This document shows, piece after piece, positions 18,900 through 30,599 of a stretch of DNA of 64,000 bases; the first letter of the stretch is position 1; each line of letters opens with the position of its first letter. The notes beneath the pieces were generated by a model. That model was given only the letters and a program-made list of their open reading frames with translations. It had not been told where the DNA came from and searched no databases. The position numbers were made by a program, and so were the translations under genes. The stretch is from Brachypodium distachyon (Eukaryota > Streptophyta > Magnoliopsida > Poales > Poaceae), in assembly GCF_000005505.3 (NCBI RefSeq), contig NC_016131.3, positions 70,320,355 to 70,384,354 on the forward strand, read 5' to 3'.

Positions 18900-21372
18900 T
18901 TTCTATTGATGAAAGCCGCGGTGATCTTGACGCACTTTGCTTCCGCTCTCGGCAGACCAGCGCCTCGCTCGCTCGACCTCAACTGGGCAGCACTCGACCT
19001 TCAACAGCATGACCTCGACCTCCCTTTCTCCGAAGAGGAAATCCTCAAAGCCATCGTCGAGTCCCCCGCAGATAAGGCCCTGGGTCCGGACGGGTTCATG
19101 GGCAATTTCTTTCGTGCTTGCTGGCCCATCATCAAAGACGATATTATGTGCCTCGCCAATGCGTTCGGGAGACAAGAAACCCACAATCTCCACATTTGCA
19201 ACACGGCCAACATTGTCCTCATTCCCAAAAAAGACGGCGCCAATTCGATCTCAGAGCAGGCCGATTAGCCTCATTCATGCCATGGCCAAGATCCTCTCTA
19301 AGGCGATGGCGCTGCGCCTGCGCCCCAAGATGCATGAGCTTGTCTCCCTTAGCCAAAGCGCCTTCATCAAAACCAGGAGCATTCACGACAATTTCATGTT
19401 CGTCCGTGGCATGGCCCGCAGACTGCATCAGTCCAAGTCGCCCACCCTCCTCATCAAGCTCGACATCGCCAAAGCTTTCGACACTGTTCGTTGGGACTTC
19501 ATCCTCGAGCTCCTGCAGCGCTGCGGATTCCCCAACCGTTTTTGAGCTTGTTTGACTAGCCTCTTCGCCTCTGCCACCTCGCGTGTCCTCCTCAACGGGT
19601 CCCCAGGTGAGGCTTTTTGCCACGGGCGTGGCCTGCGACAAGGCGACCCGCTTTTCCCACTCCTGTTCATCCTGGCCATCGACCCGCTCCAGCGCATCCT
19701 CCAGCTGGCTACGCAAGAGGGCCTGCTTAGTGAGCTCCCCGGACACCTTGCCTCGCGCCTCCGCGTGTCTCTCTATGCCGACAATGCGGTGATCTTCCTC
19801 TCACCTACTGCCCCTGACATGGCCAACTTGTCAAACATCCTCCAGAATTTTGGCGAGGCTAGCGGGTTGCGGACGAACGTCGCGAAGAGCTCCATCGCCT
19901 TGATCCGCTGCGACGCCGCCCTCCTGGATGAAATCCTCGCAGGCTTCCCCGCGGCGAGGGTTGACTTCCCTATTCGATACTTGGGCCTCCGCTTTCTCTG
20001 GGCCGTCTGTGACGATCGGATTTCCAGTATATCATTGACAAGGCTGCCGGAAGACTGGCAATCTGGAAGGGCAAGTGGCTCACCCGTGCGGGCTGCCTCA
20101 CGCTGGTCAAGTCTGTCATGACCTCTATCCCCATCTTCACGCTTTCGGCCATTCGCCCTAGCAAGAGGGTTCTGTCTGACTTCGATAAGCTCCGCCGCAA
20201 CTTTCTGTGGAGCAGCAACGACAAGGCCTCCGGCGGGCAATGTAAGATCAACTGGCAACGTGTGTGCGGGCCGAAGAACTTGGGCGGCCTGGGCATCCTA
20301 AACCTCGAGAAATTCTCGCGGGCGCTCCATCTTAGGTGGCTGTGGAACTCCTGGACTTCGCCTGACAAGCCGTGGGTGGGCCTCGATCTCCCGTGCGACG
20401 ATATCGACAAAACACTCTTTGATGCCTCCACCAAAATCACTATCGGCAATGGGTGCACAGCTTCGTTTTGGTCCTCGGCCTGGCTCGACGACCAACGGCC
20501 TAAAGATATCGCCCCAAATCTTTTCCGGGCCGCCCGCCGCAAGAACCGCACGGTCCGGGAGGCTTTGACTCCCAACCAATGGGCTACTGACCTGAACCTT
20601 GCTTCATTCACCCCAACCCACATCAGGGAGTTCATCGACCTCTGGATCAGGCTTCAGAACCGTGTGCTGCTTCTGGATACGCCGGACAGCATCGTCTGGA
20701 CCCTCACGCCGAACGGGATCTACTCGACCAGTTCTGCTTATAAAGCACAATTCTTCGGTGCCACGGCTTGCAACTTCCACCGCCTCATCTGGTCGTCTTG
20801 GGCCCCGCCGAAGTGTCGCTTCTTCGCCTGGCTTGCCATCCAGAACAGACTCTGGACTAGCGACCGTCTTGCGGCCAGGGGATGGCCGCACCAGCCTCTC
20901 TGCAAGCTCTGCGGGGTTTGCCCGGAAACGGCCGCGCACCTCCTCTTCGACTATCGCTACTCCAGGCGCATCTGGGCTGGCGTTTCCGCCTGAATTGACG
21001 CCCCGGCCCTCCTTCACCCAGGCACCGCGACGGCGGACTCGGTGGCCTCTCAATGGGTTTCCCTCGCGTTCCCCCGTGGCGGACCCCGGAAGGGCATCCG
21101 GACCACCCTCATGCCCGTGACGTGGGAAATATGGAAGGAACGAAATGCCAAGGTTTTCAACGTGCACACGCTCCCTCACGTCCTCATCTAGTGGTTCAAA
21201 GACGAGGGACGCGCCTGGGCGCTCGCCAGAGCCAAGCACCTCACGAGCATTTTGCCTTAGTTTTGTCCTCTTTTTCTTTCCTTTTTCTTTGACTTCGGTC
21301 AACAATCTTTACTCCTTCTTGATCAATATATAGGCAAATCTTTTGCCTCGTTTCAAAAAAAAAAGAAAAAGA
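18900..21372 (+). mobile_element. 5'-truncated L1-type LINE (LINE-1 of window)
   Basis: The element reads plus-strand reverse transcriptase, then a C-terminal zinc-binding RT-associated domain. It ends GGCAAATCTTTTGCCTCGTTTC followed by a poly-A-rich tail (about 21356-21372). The 5' end is truncated near 18900 within the region before the RT motif (DKALGPDGF). It lies between the copy 2 snoRNA 3' exon and a remnant snoRNA unit at 21400-21470. I could not find a convincing target duplication. Confidence 0.85.
18906..20993 (+). pseudogene. LINE reverse transcriptase, broken
   Basis: The frame begins with FSEEEILKAI and ADKALGPDGF and shifts near 19255. It continues through RPISLIHAMAKILSKAMA and KLDIAKAFDTVRWDF, meets a TGA at 19543-19545, and resumes with LRQGDPLFPLLFILAIDPL. 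The catalytic box is YADN in place of YADD, so a catalytic Asp is lost. Another frameshift near 19990 leads to the C-terminal frame (20118-20993) with GGLGILNLEKFSRALHLRW and a final zinc-binding CKLCGVCPETAAHLLFDY. Such proteins copy LINE RNA at nicked DNA. This one is inactive. Confidence 0.85.
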
Positions 21373-21394
21373 AATGCCTGTGTGTGTATTCGCT

Positions 21395-21470
21395 GTTGTA
21401 ACTTGGATGTTTACGAGTGTGAACCATTGGATTTTTACCATTTGGCTATGAACATCTGCAAACTGAGGAC
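21395..21470 (+). ncRNA. Remnant u10-like unit downstream of LINE
   Basis: GAGTGTGAACCATTGG, TTTACCATTTGGCTATGAACATCTGC and box D CTGA (21463-21466) match u10. Box C is not recognisable. Its position after the copy 2 3' exon suggests that a third partial array once existed here. Confidence 0.45.
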
Positions 21471-22563
21471 ATGGTCATAACTTGCTCGTTCGTTCGTCAG
21501 ATCTTGAAGTGTCGGGCGTTTGTCTGTTCTTAGTTTCCTAACCTGCACTTCTTTGCTGGTTGGTTAAGTACAGATGCTGCATTAGGTCGATTTTTTCTTC
21601 TTCTGGAATGATGTCAAATTTTAGGTATATAGCACATTTGCTCCTGATGTAGAATTCAGTTCAAAATAGTTTTGAACAAGGAACGACCTAATCGGTGGCA
21701 TGTAAAATATTCTTTCGGTTTCATAAAGATTGGCATGGCTATCAACTAGAACTAGTTCAAAACCGTGTCAATTTTTATGAAATGGAGGGAATAGCTAAAT
21801 GTTCATTGAGAATTTGAATAAATTTCCCACTGTAGTATTCAGACAACATGCATGGACTCTGAACGTGCCTGACGTGTGCGACAAGAACACTGAAGAACTT
21901 GGCTCCTAGAAATAGCAGGAACACAATGAATAACAGTGGATCAGCCCTTAACGGTTTGAAGTGCTGTGGTGGAACCTCTATGCCACTCTGTTGTGAGAAA
22001 AATACAGCTTGAGAGTTATGCGTGTGGAATTTTGTGTCAATGAACAGCTGTTGGATGTGTCCTCACTCCTCTCCTCAAGTATTGAACACCTGTTTTTCTT
22101 TTTTCAAAAAAGTATGAACACCTGTGATGGATGCTGTGCGCTGGCCGTTGCGCCAGCTCGATCGGCTCTCCTCCACACGGCGGGCGCCCGTTCCGGGACG
22201 TGGCCCGCACTGAACAAAGCAATGGCAGCTGATATGCCAGGACAGGAGTACAAGACGTCGTGCCTCGGATGCAAGCTGTAGCCGACGGAACAAGGTTGTT
22301 GAGCGCGTTTGTTTTCCTCTGCAGTCTGCAAGACGGCCGGCCGAAGCACACGTGCTCGCCGTTAAGCCGACCTCGAAAACAAGATCCCGGAAGCGGTCGC
22401 GCAGTTCTCACTTGTCTGCTGCGAGGGAGATATCCTATTCCGAGACAACTTTACCGTGTTACCATGCCTTCTCCAGGTACCTCTATACGTCGTAAGCTGA
22501 ATTACGAAGTCCATGACACTCAGGACAAAGCAGTTAGCTAGACCACTCAAACTCACCCCCTTC
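21470..22563. other. 3' flank of unit B
   Basis: 21575-21712 matches 13590-13835 of unit A (GGAACGACCTAAT(C/T)GGTG(G/A)CATGTAAAATA). A Stowaway-like hairpin lies at 21708-21793, and 22180-22235 matches the distal anchor. I see no gene in this stretch. Confidence 0.5.
21708..21793. mobile_element. Stowaway-like MITE
   Basis: CGGTTTCATAAAGATTGGCATGG faces CCGTGTCAATTTTTATGAAATGG across a short centre containing GAACTAGTTC. Confidence 0.65.
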
Positions 22564-22575
22564 AGATAGATATAC

Positions 22576-24878
22576 GACAGCGGCCTTCTCTTCGTTTGCA
22601 CTCTCTTCGATCCGATGGTTTCGCTCTCTTAAATACGGCCAACATTGCCTTGCGCCTTAAGTCTTGCGACGCCACTTCGATCTTTCACTACAGGCCGATT
22701 AGCCTTATCCATGGTGTCACAAAGATCTTTTCAAAACTTCTTGCGAACCGGCTCGGCCCGAGACTCGATGACCTTGTTTCTGCTGCCCAGAGTGTCTTTA
22801 TCAAGCGTCGATGCATCCAAAATAATTTCCTTTATGTCCAAAACGTGGTGCAGTCATTCCAAAAATCAAAATCTCCGGCTCTTTTCCTCAAGGTCGATAT
22901 TGCTAAAACTTTTGACACTGTCAACTGGAGCTACCTTTTGGAGGCCCTAACGGCTCTTGGGTTTGGACGTCGTTGGCGTGATTGGATCTCCTTGCTCTTT
23001 GCCACTGCTACCTCTCGCCCCCTCCTCAATGGCTTGCCGGGTGAAAACTTTTCGCACCGCCGTGGAGTCCGGCAGGGAGACACGCTGTCCCCTATGCTCT
23101 TCATCCTTGCGATTGACCCCTTACACAGGCTTTTCCACTTGGCCTCGTTGCGACAGGTTCTATCCCCGCTGCCTTCTCATTCGGCAAAGCTTCGTGTTTC
23201 TCTTTACGCGGATGACACGGCGATCTTCATCAACCCCACCGTTCAAGACCTGCACGCCACTTAGCGCATCCTTGAAACCTTTGGTCAGATTTCGGGTCTT
23301 ATTACGAACTTCTCTAAATCGTCTGTGCACCCCATCTGCTGTGATCACCTCGACCTCGACCAACTGCTCCTCCATTTTCTAGGAACCGCATGGGCTTCCA
23401 CGCCGCTACCTTGGCCTGCAGGTCCACGTCCGCAAGTTGAAGCGAATCCATGTGCGACCCCTTATTGACAAACTTGCGACGCGTCTACCGAGGTGGAAAG
23501 GGACCATGCTGTCCTCTGCTGGCAAGCTTACCTTGACCAAGGCGGTCCTGTCGGCCATCCCGATCTTCCACATGTCGGTTTTCCCCATTGCAAAATGGGC
23601 CATCAAGAAGATGAACAAAATCAGCAGATCTTTCCTTTGGAAGGACAAAGAGGAGGCGAATGGTGGTCACTGCTTGGTCAATTGGTCCAAAGTTTGCATG
23701 CTTAGGAAGCTTGGCGGCCTAGGCATCCTTGACTTAGAGAAATTTAGTCATGCCTTGTGTCTGCGTTGGTTGTGGTACGAGTGGACATGCCCTAACAAAC
23801 CATGGGTGGGAATGCCCCCTCCGGTGAACAAATGTGACCGTGCTTTTTTTTCTGCCTCCAACACGGTGCAGATTGGCGATGGTTGTAAGGCAAAATTCTG
23901 GCATGACTCCTGGCTGGACGGTTTGGCTCCCAATGTCATCGCACCTATCATTTTTGCCATCACTAGGAGGAAGAACCGTTCTGTGCACGATGATATTACC
24001 GAGGGGGCTTGGGTCCGCGCTTTAAGAGGCAAGATCTCCAATGCGGTTCAACTCGATGAGTTTGTCTCCCTTTGGTTGAGACTTCAAGGTGTGGTCCTGA
24101 ACCCCGACTCCCCCGATTCCATCACTTGGCGTTGGACCTCGCATGGCTCCTATACCTGCAGCTCGGCGTACAAGGCTCAATTCCTCGGCTCCATCCATGC
24201 CCAACACGCTAACACTGTCTAGAAAGCCAAGGCCAAAAACAAGTGCAAATTCTTCGCCTGACTTCTTGTGCAGAACAAGATCCTCACCGCCGACAATCTC
24301 ACCGTCAGGGGCTGGCCGGACACTCCTGAATGTTCCCTTTGCACTGATCCTCATGAGACCGGGACACACATTTTCCTTCGATGCCCCTTTGCCCGCCAGG
24401 TGTGGGAAAAAAGTCCTTGACCACTACAACTTTAACATCCTTCAGTAGGTCAAGCCTTCTGACTACATGGACACTTGTGCCTGGTGGATTCAAGCCTCCA
24501 AGACGATTGACAAAAAAAAGAAGACAATATTTCAATGGGGTGGTCATTTACATCATGTGGAACATTTGGAAGGAGCGCAACCGCCGTATCTTTCAGACCC
24601 GTGGCAGCTCCTGCTTTTGTTGTCGCGTCGCTTGCCCGTGACGCAATTGATACCCATAGGCTTGCTTTCCATTGCGTGACCGTGCCGTGAGGTTTTTTGT
24701 GGTTCTTCGATGTTTTCTGTCCGTCCTACCGGCCAGCTACGTTTGGTCCGTTGGGATAGTCTTTCTCTGTTTCGTCTTTGGCTTTTTTTCTTGTTTCGAC
24801 CTAGGTCGCATGTACATTTACTTGGTTTTTCCTTCTAATATTGCATGGCAAGGCTCCTGCCTTTCACGGCAAAAAAAA
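22576..24878 (+). mobile_element. 5'-truncated L1-type LINE with 12-bp target duplication (LINE-2)
   Basis: The element ends in a poly-A tract at about 24871-24879. Identical flanking repeats AGATAGATATAC lie at 22564-22575 and 24879-24890, a target-site duplication of the length typical for LINEs. It begins inside the RT region, so it is 5' truncated. The clean duplication suggests that this insertion is younger than LINE-1. It ends about 330 bp from the 3' end of the WEB gene coding region. Confidence 0.93.
22596..24440 (+). pseudogene. LINE-2 reverse transcriptase, broken
   Basis: 22596-23264 contains RPISLIHGVTKIFSKLLANR, FIKRRCIQNNFLYV, KVDIAKTFDTVNW, VRQGDTLSPMLFILAIDPL and the catalytic box YADD, which is intact. 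A TAG at 23262-23264 and a frameshift near 23390 follow. The second frame (23437-24222) runs from LPRWKGTMLSSAGKL through GGLGILDLEKFSHALCLRW to SSAYKAQFLGS, then has more stop codons before the zinc-binding end (CSLCTDPHETGTHIF). The N-terminal endonuclease is missing because of 5' truncation. Confidence 0.85.
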
Positions 24879-25209
24879 AGATAGATATACAGGATAAAAC
24901 TAGGACCATAAGAAACAACAGAGAGCAGAAGATTCCATTCACAGTTTCAGATATGATAACAAGAGCCAGATGTATTGCCCGGTCATCTTTTCCAGCACAC
25001 CAAATTGATCGACAAGTCAAACTCAAGATCCAATTACAAATTTACAAGTTTTCGGTTCAGACCTTTCTATGTGAAAACTTCACAGCAGACAACACACGAC
25101 CTGAAAGTTCTGCAGCACGCCAGTTGAGTAAACACGTGAACTTTCCTTATTGCAAAATGCTCAAACATGTCATGGTTCTAAAATATCACCGAGAGGAGAA
25201 CACGTTATG

Positions 25210-28032
25210 TTATTCCACTGCTTTGAGCCTCCTCCTGGCCAGGAACATAATGACGCGGCGGAGGAACGGCAGCTTCTTCGCTTTCTTCGTCTTCACATAC
25301 AAAGATGAACAATCAGGGCTGGCCCTGGCTGACGTCTCGGACAGTGGATGAATCAAGGCACAACTATCTTCTTTGCGTGTGCCCTTGGTGTTCCCATTGT
25401 GCTCGGCGATGACCACCACCGCGTTTGAAGGTTTAGTTTCAGATTTCAAAGCTTCACTAGCCTTACGACGCTGCCCATTCTCCTCCCTCCATGTCCTCAA
25501 CTCTTGTTCCATGGCCATTTTGCCTTCAATGGCAGTGTCAGCCTGCATTTTGGCAGAGAACAATGCTCGTTTTCGTTCTTCCAGAACTTTGTACATTTCG
25601 CTCATTCTTGATAAGCTATGTGACTCGGATGCCTTGGCCACCTCGACCTGTGCAATTGAACAAGCTATCTTCTGGTGCACAAGCTCTTCTGCCTGACTGG
25701 ACTTCTCAATTAGAGATGCGTGCTCATCAGAGTAAATAGTGATAATTCGAGGAGAGCCTTGTTGTTTGACCAAACTCTCCTCTAACACTCTGAGAGCGTC
25801 AAGAGCCAGTCTCTCAGACTCTTTCGCTGCCTCCATCTCCTTCAGAACTGCTTGGAGCCTGAATTCCATAGTACTCAGACAAGCCGTCGCTAGCTCCACT
25901 TCTTCCTTGGTCTTTCTTAGCTTCTCCCGTGCCTTCATAGCAACAGACTTTGCCTCATCAGTTTCCTGGACTGCAGATTGCAGAATCTTGGGTAACTCGA
26001 TTGTTCTATCTCGGTAATCCTTTTCCTTGACCTGAACTGACTCCAGTTCCTGCTGTGCCAGCTTAATATCCACCTTGAGAGACCGAATGGTGATTGATGC
26101 CATTGCTTCCAGCTGCTGCATGGTGGCAAGTGCTGCTTTCTCTTTGATTAGTTCCGACTGGAGTGATGCGGCAGTAACTTTCAGAGTACATATTTCATCT
26201 CTCATCTTATCAATGCTCTTCTTGTGTTCCTTTAGCTCATTTCTTGATAAAATGATTTCTTCTTGCGTGGTCTCATGAGTTCTGTTTTCTTGTTCTTGTG
26301 CTTCCTCAATTAGCTTTGCCTCCACATGTGCAGTTAGCTCTTTGTTGAGCTTCAGCAGCAAGTTGGATGATGTCTCAAGCTTCGATTTCAGGTCTTCAAC
26401 AGAAGAAAGCTTCTTGTCAAGTTGACTTAGCTCCTCTTCTGCTTGTCTCAGGTCCTTCTCCCACGTAAGACAGTCCTGGTCTCGAGCTAAGGATGTAAGC
26501 ATCTTCTGCTCTTCAGCATCATGGCACGTGGCACGAGCCAAATTTAACACTTCCTTCAGTTTGTTGAACTCTACCCTGAGCTCCTCTGCTTGCCTCTCAG
26601 TCTCTCCGGACATTATGACGGCTGCCTGAGATTTTCCAACAGAAATGTCCAGTTCGATCAATAAGGAATCGTACTCTTCCTGCACTCTTTGCAACTCGTC
26701 ATTGACCAACTTCAGTTTGGACACCACTGCTTCGTGCCGTTCTTGGATATTCTGCAAAATCTCCTTGCCTGCAGCACTATCGTTACTGCTAGCTCCTTCC
26801 CCCATCTCTGGTACAATAAACTGAAAGAAATACAAATCCTCCTTCGCCTGTGCCTCTTCAGTTTGCGCCCTCTCTAGGCCATGTTTTAGCTCTTCAATTA
26901 TTTTATTTGTTTCGTCAATCTCATTGAGTACAGACAGCTTTGCAGCCTCTGTAGATTCTGCTTGCTGTTTGCACTCTGAAATTTCCTTCTTCAGCCTACC
27001 GACCTCGAGTTTGACAGGGTCACTCACCTCAGTAACCTGGGTATACCAAGAGTGGTAAGCGTAGATAGAGAAAGTTTTGCTATGCGCAGATAGAAAATGT
27101 TAGTTTTGTTAAGCGTAGATAGAGAAAGTTAGTTTTGTATGTCTATAAGTTTAAGTGGTAAAGTATGGCCAGAGAACACTATAAAAATTACAGTTATTGA
27201 TACAATTGAAAAGATAGTTTGTCAAGTTGTATCTGAGAGAATTAATGTAACAAACAAGAGATGGTATGCAGTGAGTTACCTGCACTGGTTGTGTTCTACG
27301 TGTTTTCCAGTTGATGCTACCACCAAATCTTGAGGCGGCCACCTTTACCGATTCAATGGGGTTCGTTGTATCAACAAAGCTTCTATCTGTTCTGAAGTAA
27401 TTCCCGCTGTTCAATCTCCGCACAGGTGCCTTCTGTCGAGTGTCCCCTAGGCTCATTTGGCGTTCAGGCAATCTATGCATGACCCGTGGTTTATCTTCTT
27501 TCACCTGTGTTAGGATAGCAGGTGGCATTTCACAAGTAACATTCTCAGAATTAGAACAGGAAGTACCATCTTGGACATTATGCAAGGGTGTACACTGGAC
27601 CTCCTCTATAAATCTAACCAAAGTCGGAGACATTGCATGGGTTTTTTCTCCCGGAGGTTGCATTGACATCAAATCACTGATGCCTTCATTTGATTCATAA
27701 ACTTCATTAGAGGCATCAGGATTATCTTTGACTGATGGAAACCCACTGCTGTCTACTTCTGATAAAACAGTTATGGAATCACCAATGGGAGCCTTTTGTT
27801 CAACCAGTGTTTCTAGCAGATTGCATTTGCTGTCAATCAACATAAAGCTTGCAGGAAGTGCATGGTGCATTGATGCCTCAAAATTGACATGTAATGTTTT
27901 CTCAAGGTTACCCTTGTCATCTTCATCAGTGTCTATAGTTGGCTTGGGCTCTACAGAATTTTGCACAGATGTCGGTGAAGACAACGATGCTACTTGAGGG
28001 GAGTCACCAATTTCAAGATTCTCCTCCACCAT
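25210..28032 (-). CDS. WEB family coiled-coil protein (WEB1/PMI2-like)
   Basis: Two coding exons, 28032-27280 and 27036-25210, join in phase across a GT-AG intron (…RRTQPVQ, then VTEVSDPVKLEVG) to give about 859 residues. The N-terminal 200 residues are acidic and low in structure. The segment KVAASRFGGSINWKTRR leads into a continuous coiled coil over most of exon 2, with many Glu, Lys and Leu heptads, and a short basic tail RRVIMFLARRRLKAVE. This layout is that of the plant WEB family (PF05701), whose members WEB1 and PMI2 control chloroplast movement through actin. Which paralogue this is cannot be told. A 5' untranslated exon probably lies at 28729-28930. Confidence 0.85.
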
Positions 28033-28728
28033 TCTTCAAGTATCAGTTTGATTTTTGTAGTAACTGTGGAAGAAACACTGAAGATGAGCCAATAAATAAG
28101 TTTGAGTATCAGTTTATTATGCCAAATAGTACATGCATGAACTGTACACACACATAAACTCTCATCATCAAGGGAAGTCATGAAATGTCAGATTGTTGAT
28201 TGAATCAATGGATATCTAGAGTCAGTATTGTTTTATTGATCTCGATACTCATCCAAGAATATAGAAGAATTGTAATAAGTTGATAAAATTTTATCCATGG
28301 TAACAAGAGTAAACCAAATATGTTTTCTCATGAATTATCTTGATAAGCCGCAAAACGTTGACCTGACTATTTGTCAGTCCAAAGCTACTTCTAGATTAAC
28401 TATTTTGGCTGAATTTCTTGGACATAATAAAAGGTGGGCATGGACATGCAAACAAATTCCAAGACCTTCCAGATTTTGGTTTACTTTTTGGTCCACATAA
28501 GAAAATATTGCTTATCCATAACAAGAAGTAAGTGAGGTCTTGATATGTGAGAAATACCATGGTTAAACACAAGACCTCCAAAAATATCCAAACAAAACCT
28601 CAAAGAACTCATGAAAGGAAACAAAAATATTAATCAAAAAAGAAAACACGAGCACAACAGAAAACCACGCACAGGTTGATCAGAAAGTAAACAAAAGCTC
28701 TAATGGCATAAGCAAGCACTGAAACTTA

Positions 28729-28930
28729 CTCAAGAGTCAACACACTCGTGCCTGTATGTTTTGTTATTGAAGGATGAAGGATCTTCAAAATGAAGGGAGA
28801 GAAGACTGGGCTAGGAGAAAGAGGTATGGCAGTTTGTGCAGGCAGTGGGGAGAGAAGACTGGAGACATGATTGAAAGAGTTGAGGCAGCGGAGAGCCACC
28901 TGTGAAGGGTGGAATAGAACCAATTTAATA
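28729..28930 (-). other. Likely 5' untranslated exon of the WEB gene
   Basis: On the minus strand a pyrimidine-rich stretch ends GACTCTTGAG, followed by the donor-like TAAGTTTC or GTAAG-like junction near 28728. The next acceptor is TACTTGAAG just before the ATG at 28032. Inferred from splice-like sequence only. Confidence 0.4.
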
Positions 28931-29535
28931 ATCATATATAGGGAAGACTTGGACCTATTCCTCTCTAATTCTTTGCTTTGATTTGTATCTGTAGTTTTTT
29001 GTACAATATGTTTGCTTCTTTATATCAACGCTACTGGCACAAGCTGGATGGTTAGGGAAATTGTGTGCCACCATGAAGTAGGAACAACTGTATTGGCAAA
29101 TATTCATACTGAACCTCATGATAGTTGGGAATGGCAGAAAAGCACTGCGCTTCGGCCTTCAAGTTCCTTCCGCTGTAGTTTGGTTGGCATTTCGTTGGTT
29201 GAATCATACTTCATGTCATTCATTGCACGTCTATGAGTAAAGTCAAAGAAATTATGTGCAAAATGAAATTATCTTGCCGTCTTCTATGTAAGCCAGCATT
29301 TCTGAAGGAACTGATTGGATCTATTTTCATTCTTCTTTTGAGTAAGTCAAGCAAGAAGCACATACAGTTATAGAAAGAATTATCTGTACTTATCTCATAT
29401 ATTTCAAGTGGCAACAGACCATATCAATTTCCATGTCTTGATTTCTATCGTAAGAAATTACTGTGTATGTACCTAATCAATGAACGCAAGTAAGTACCAT
29501 ATGTGGAAAGAAAGACAAGCAATATTGGAGCATGC

Positions 29536-29652
29536 TACTCCCTCTGATCCTAAATTCTTGACTCAAATTTGCCCAAATATGGATGTATCTATTCTTAAAA
29601 AACGTCTAGATACATGTAATATTTCGACAACAATTTAGGATCGGAGGGAGTA
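29536..29652. mobile_element. Stowaway-like MITE
   Basis: TACTCCCTCTGATCCTAAATT to AATTTAGGATCGGAGGGAGTA, with internal CGTCTAGATACATGTAATA. Same family as 11062-11179. Confidence 0.88.
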
Positions 29653-30433
29653 TTAGAGAGCAATCTTTACTGGGGATAAAACTGGAGATTGTTCTGGAAT
29701 TCAGGCTAGATGTTTCTATCCTAACTATTTTGGGGGCATCATCCAAACTTTCTTTATTTCCATTGGAAAACGAAAACGGATACTAAAACTGATTCAAGGA
29801 ACATTAGCACCTTGCCGCCTTAATAGATCAGTGCGAGAGAAATTGCAGGACTTCCTTTCCTAATAAAAGTGAGATACTTTGCAGGAAGAAAGATGTGTTC
29901 CCTGTTTGTTAAACTGAAGTCTTCACAGTAACATGGCAATCTGCACCACGAAAACAATAGACTGCTAAGGTGATATATAACTGTAAGAGTAACAACAAAG
30001 TGGCAAAGCCATACCCTTATATCACCATCATCATCAAGTTTGACGTCCTCCAAGATAAATAAATTCCAGAATTACAGGTGTCTGCACAATCTGGAGATCC
30101 TTTTGTGTTCGTGTACCGGTACTTGAGTTTGATAGAATGTATATTTCACCGAGATTCCTTTGACCTAGTTTGTCCACAATCTTCTCCAAATCAGATCAAA
30201 CAATCTTCATAGATATCATCATAACAGCAATACAACAGCTGTAGAGCACTTACCATTTAAATGGAAGCAATCTTCTTTCGAGAATATAAAGACAATTTAG
30301 AAGCAACAATCCTGGTTGCATTGTCTGGGATGCAATGCAATAACTAGCCAGTCCAAAAGATTAAGCCACAGAAAATGATTTTGAATGTTTTTTGTGTCAA
30401 AAACAAATATACTGTCAACTGTCTGCAAACAAA

Positions 30434-30526
30434 TACTCCCTCCGATCCATAATAAGTGTCGCTGATTTAGTGCAAAGTTGTAATAGGCTTAGATCAAAAC
30501 TGCGACATTTAGGATCGGAGGGAGTA
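30434..30526. mobile_element. Stowaway-like MITE
   Basis: TACTCCCTCCGATCCATAATA faces ATTTAGGATCGGAGGGAGTA, with TA at both ends. It lies about 75 bp past the stop codon of the PPR gene, so it may be part of its 3' untranslated region. Confidence 0.88.
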
Positions 30527-30599
30527 TCAACTTAGACTTGATGTAGTTTCAACACATTCCCCAAAATTGCAATGCCTAATGTTTGACAAAAACTCCCCA

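Larger units (their letters stand above)
14950..22350 (+). repeat. Tandem duplication, unit B (snoRNA locus copy 2)
   Basis: This is the second copy of the snoRNA locus with its flanks, aligned with unit A by the anchors listed there. It is enlarged by a 2.4-kb LINE (about 18900-21372) and shortened within the snoRNA array. Units corresponding to u5 to u7 and u11 are missing here. Confidence 0.8.
28935..30590. other. Intergenic region with two MITEs
   Basis: This separates the WEB gene promoter from the end of the PPR gene. Apart from the MITEs at 29536-29652 and 30434-30526 I see no feature. Open frames are short and unsupported. Confidence 0.5.
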
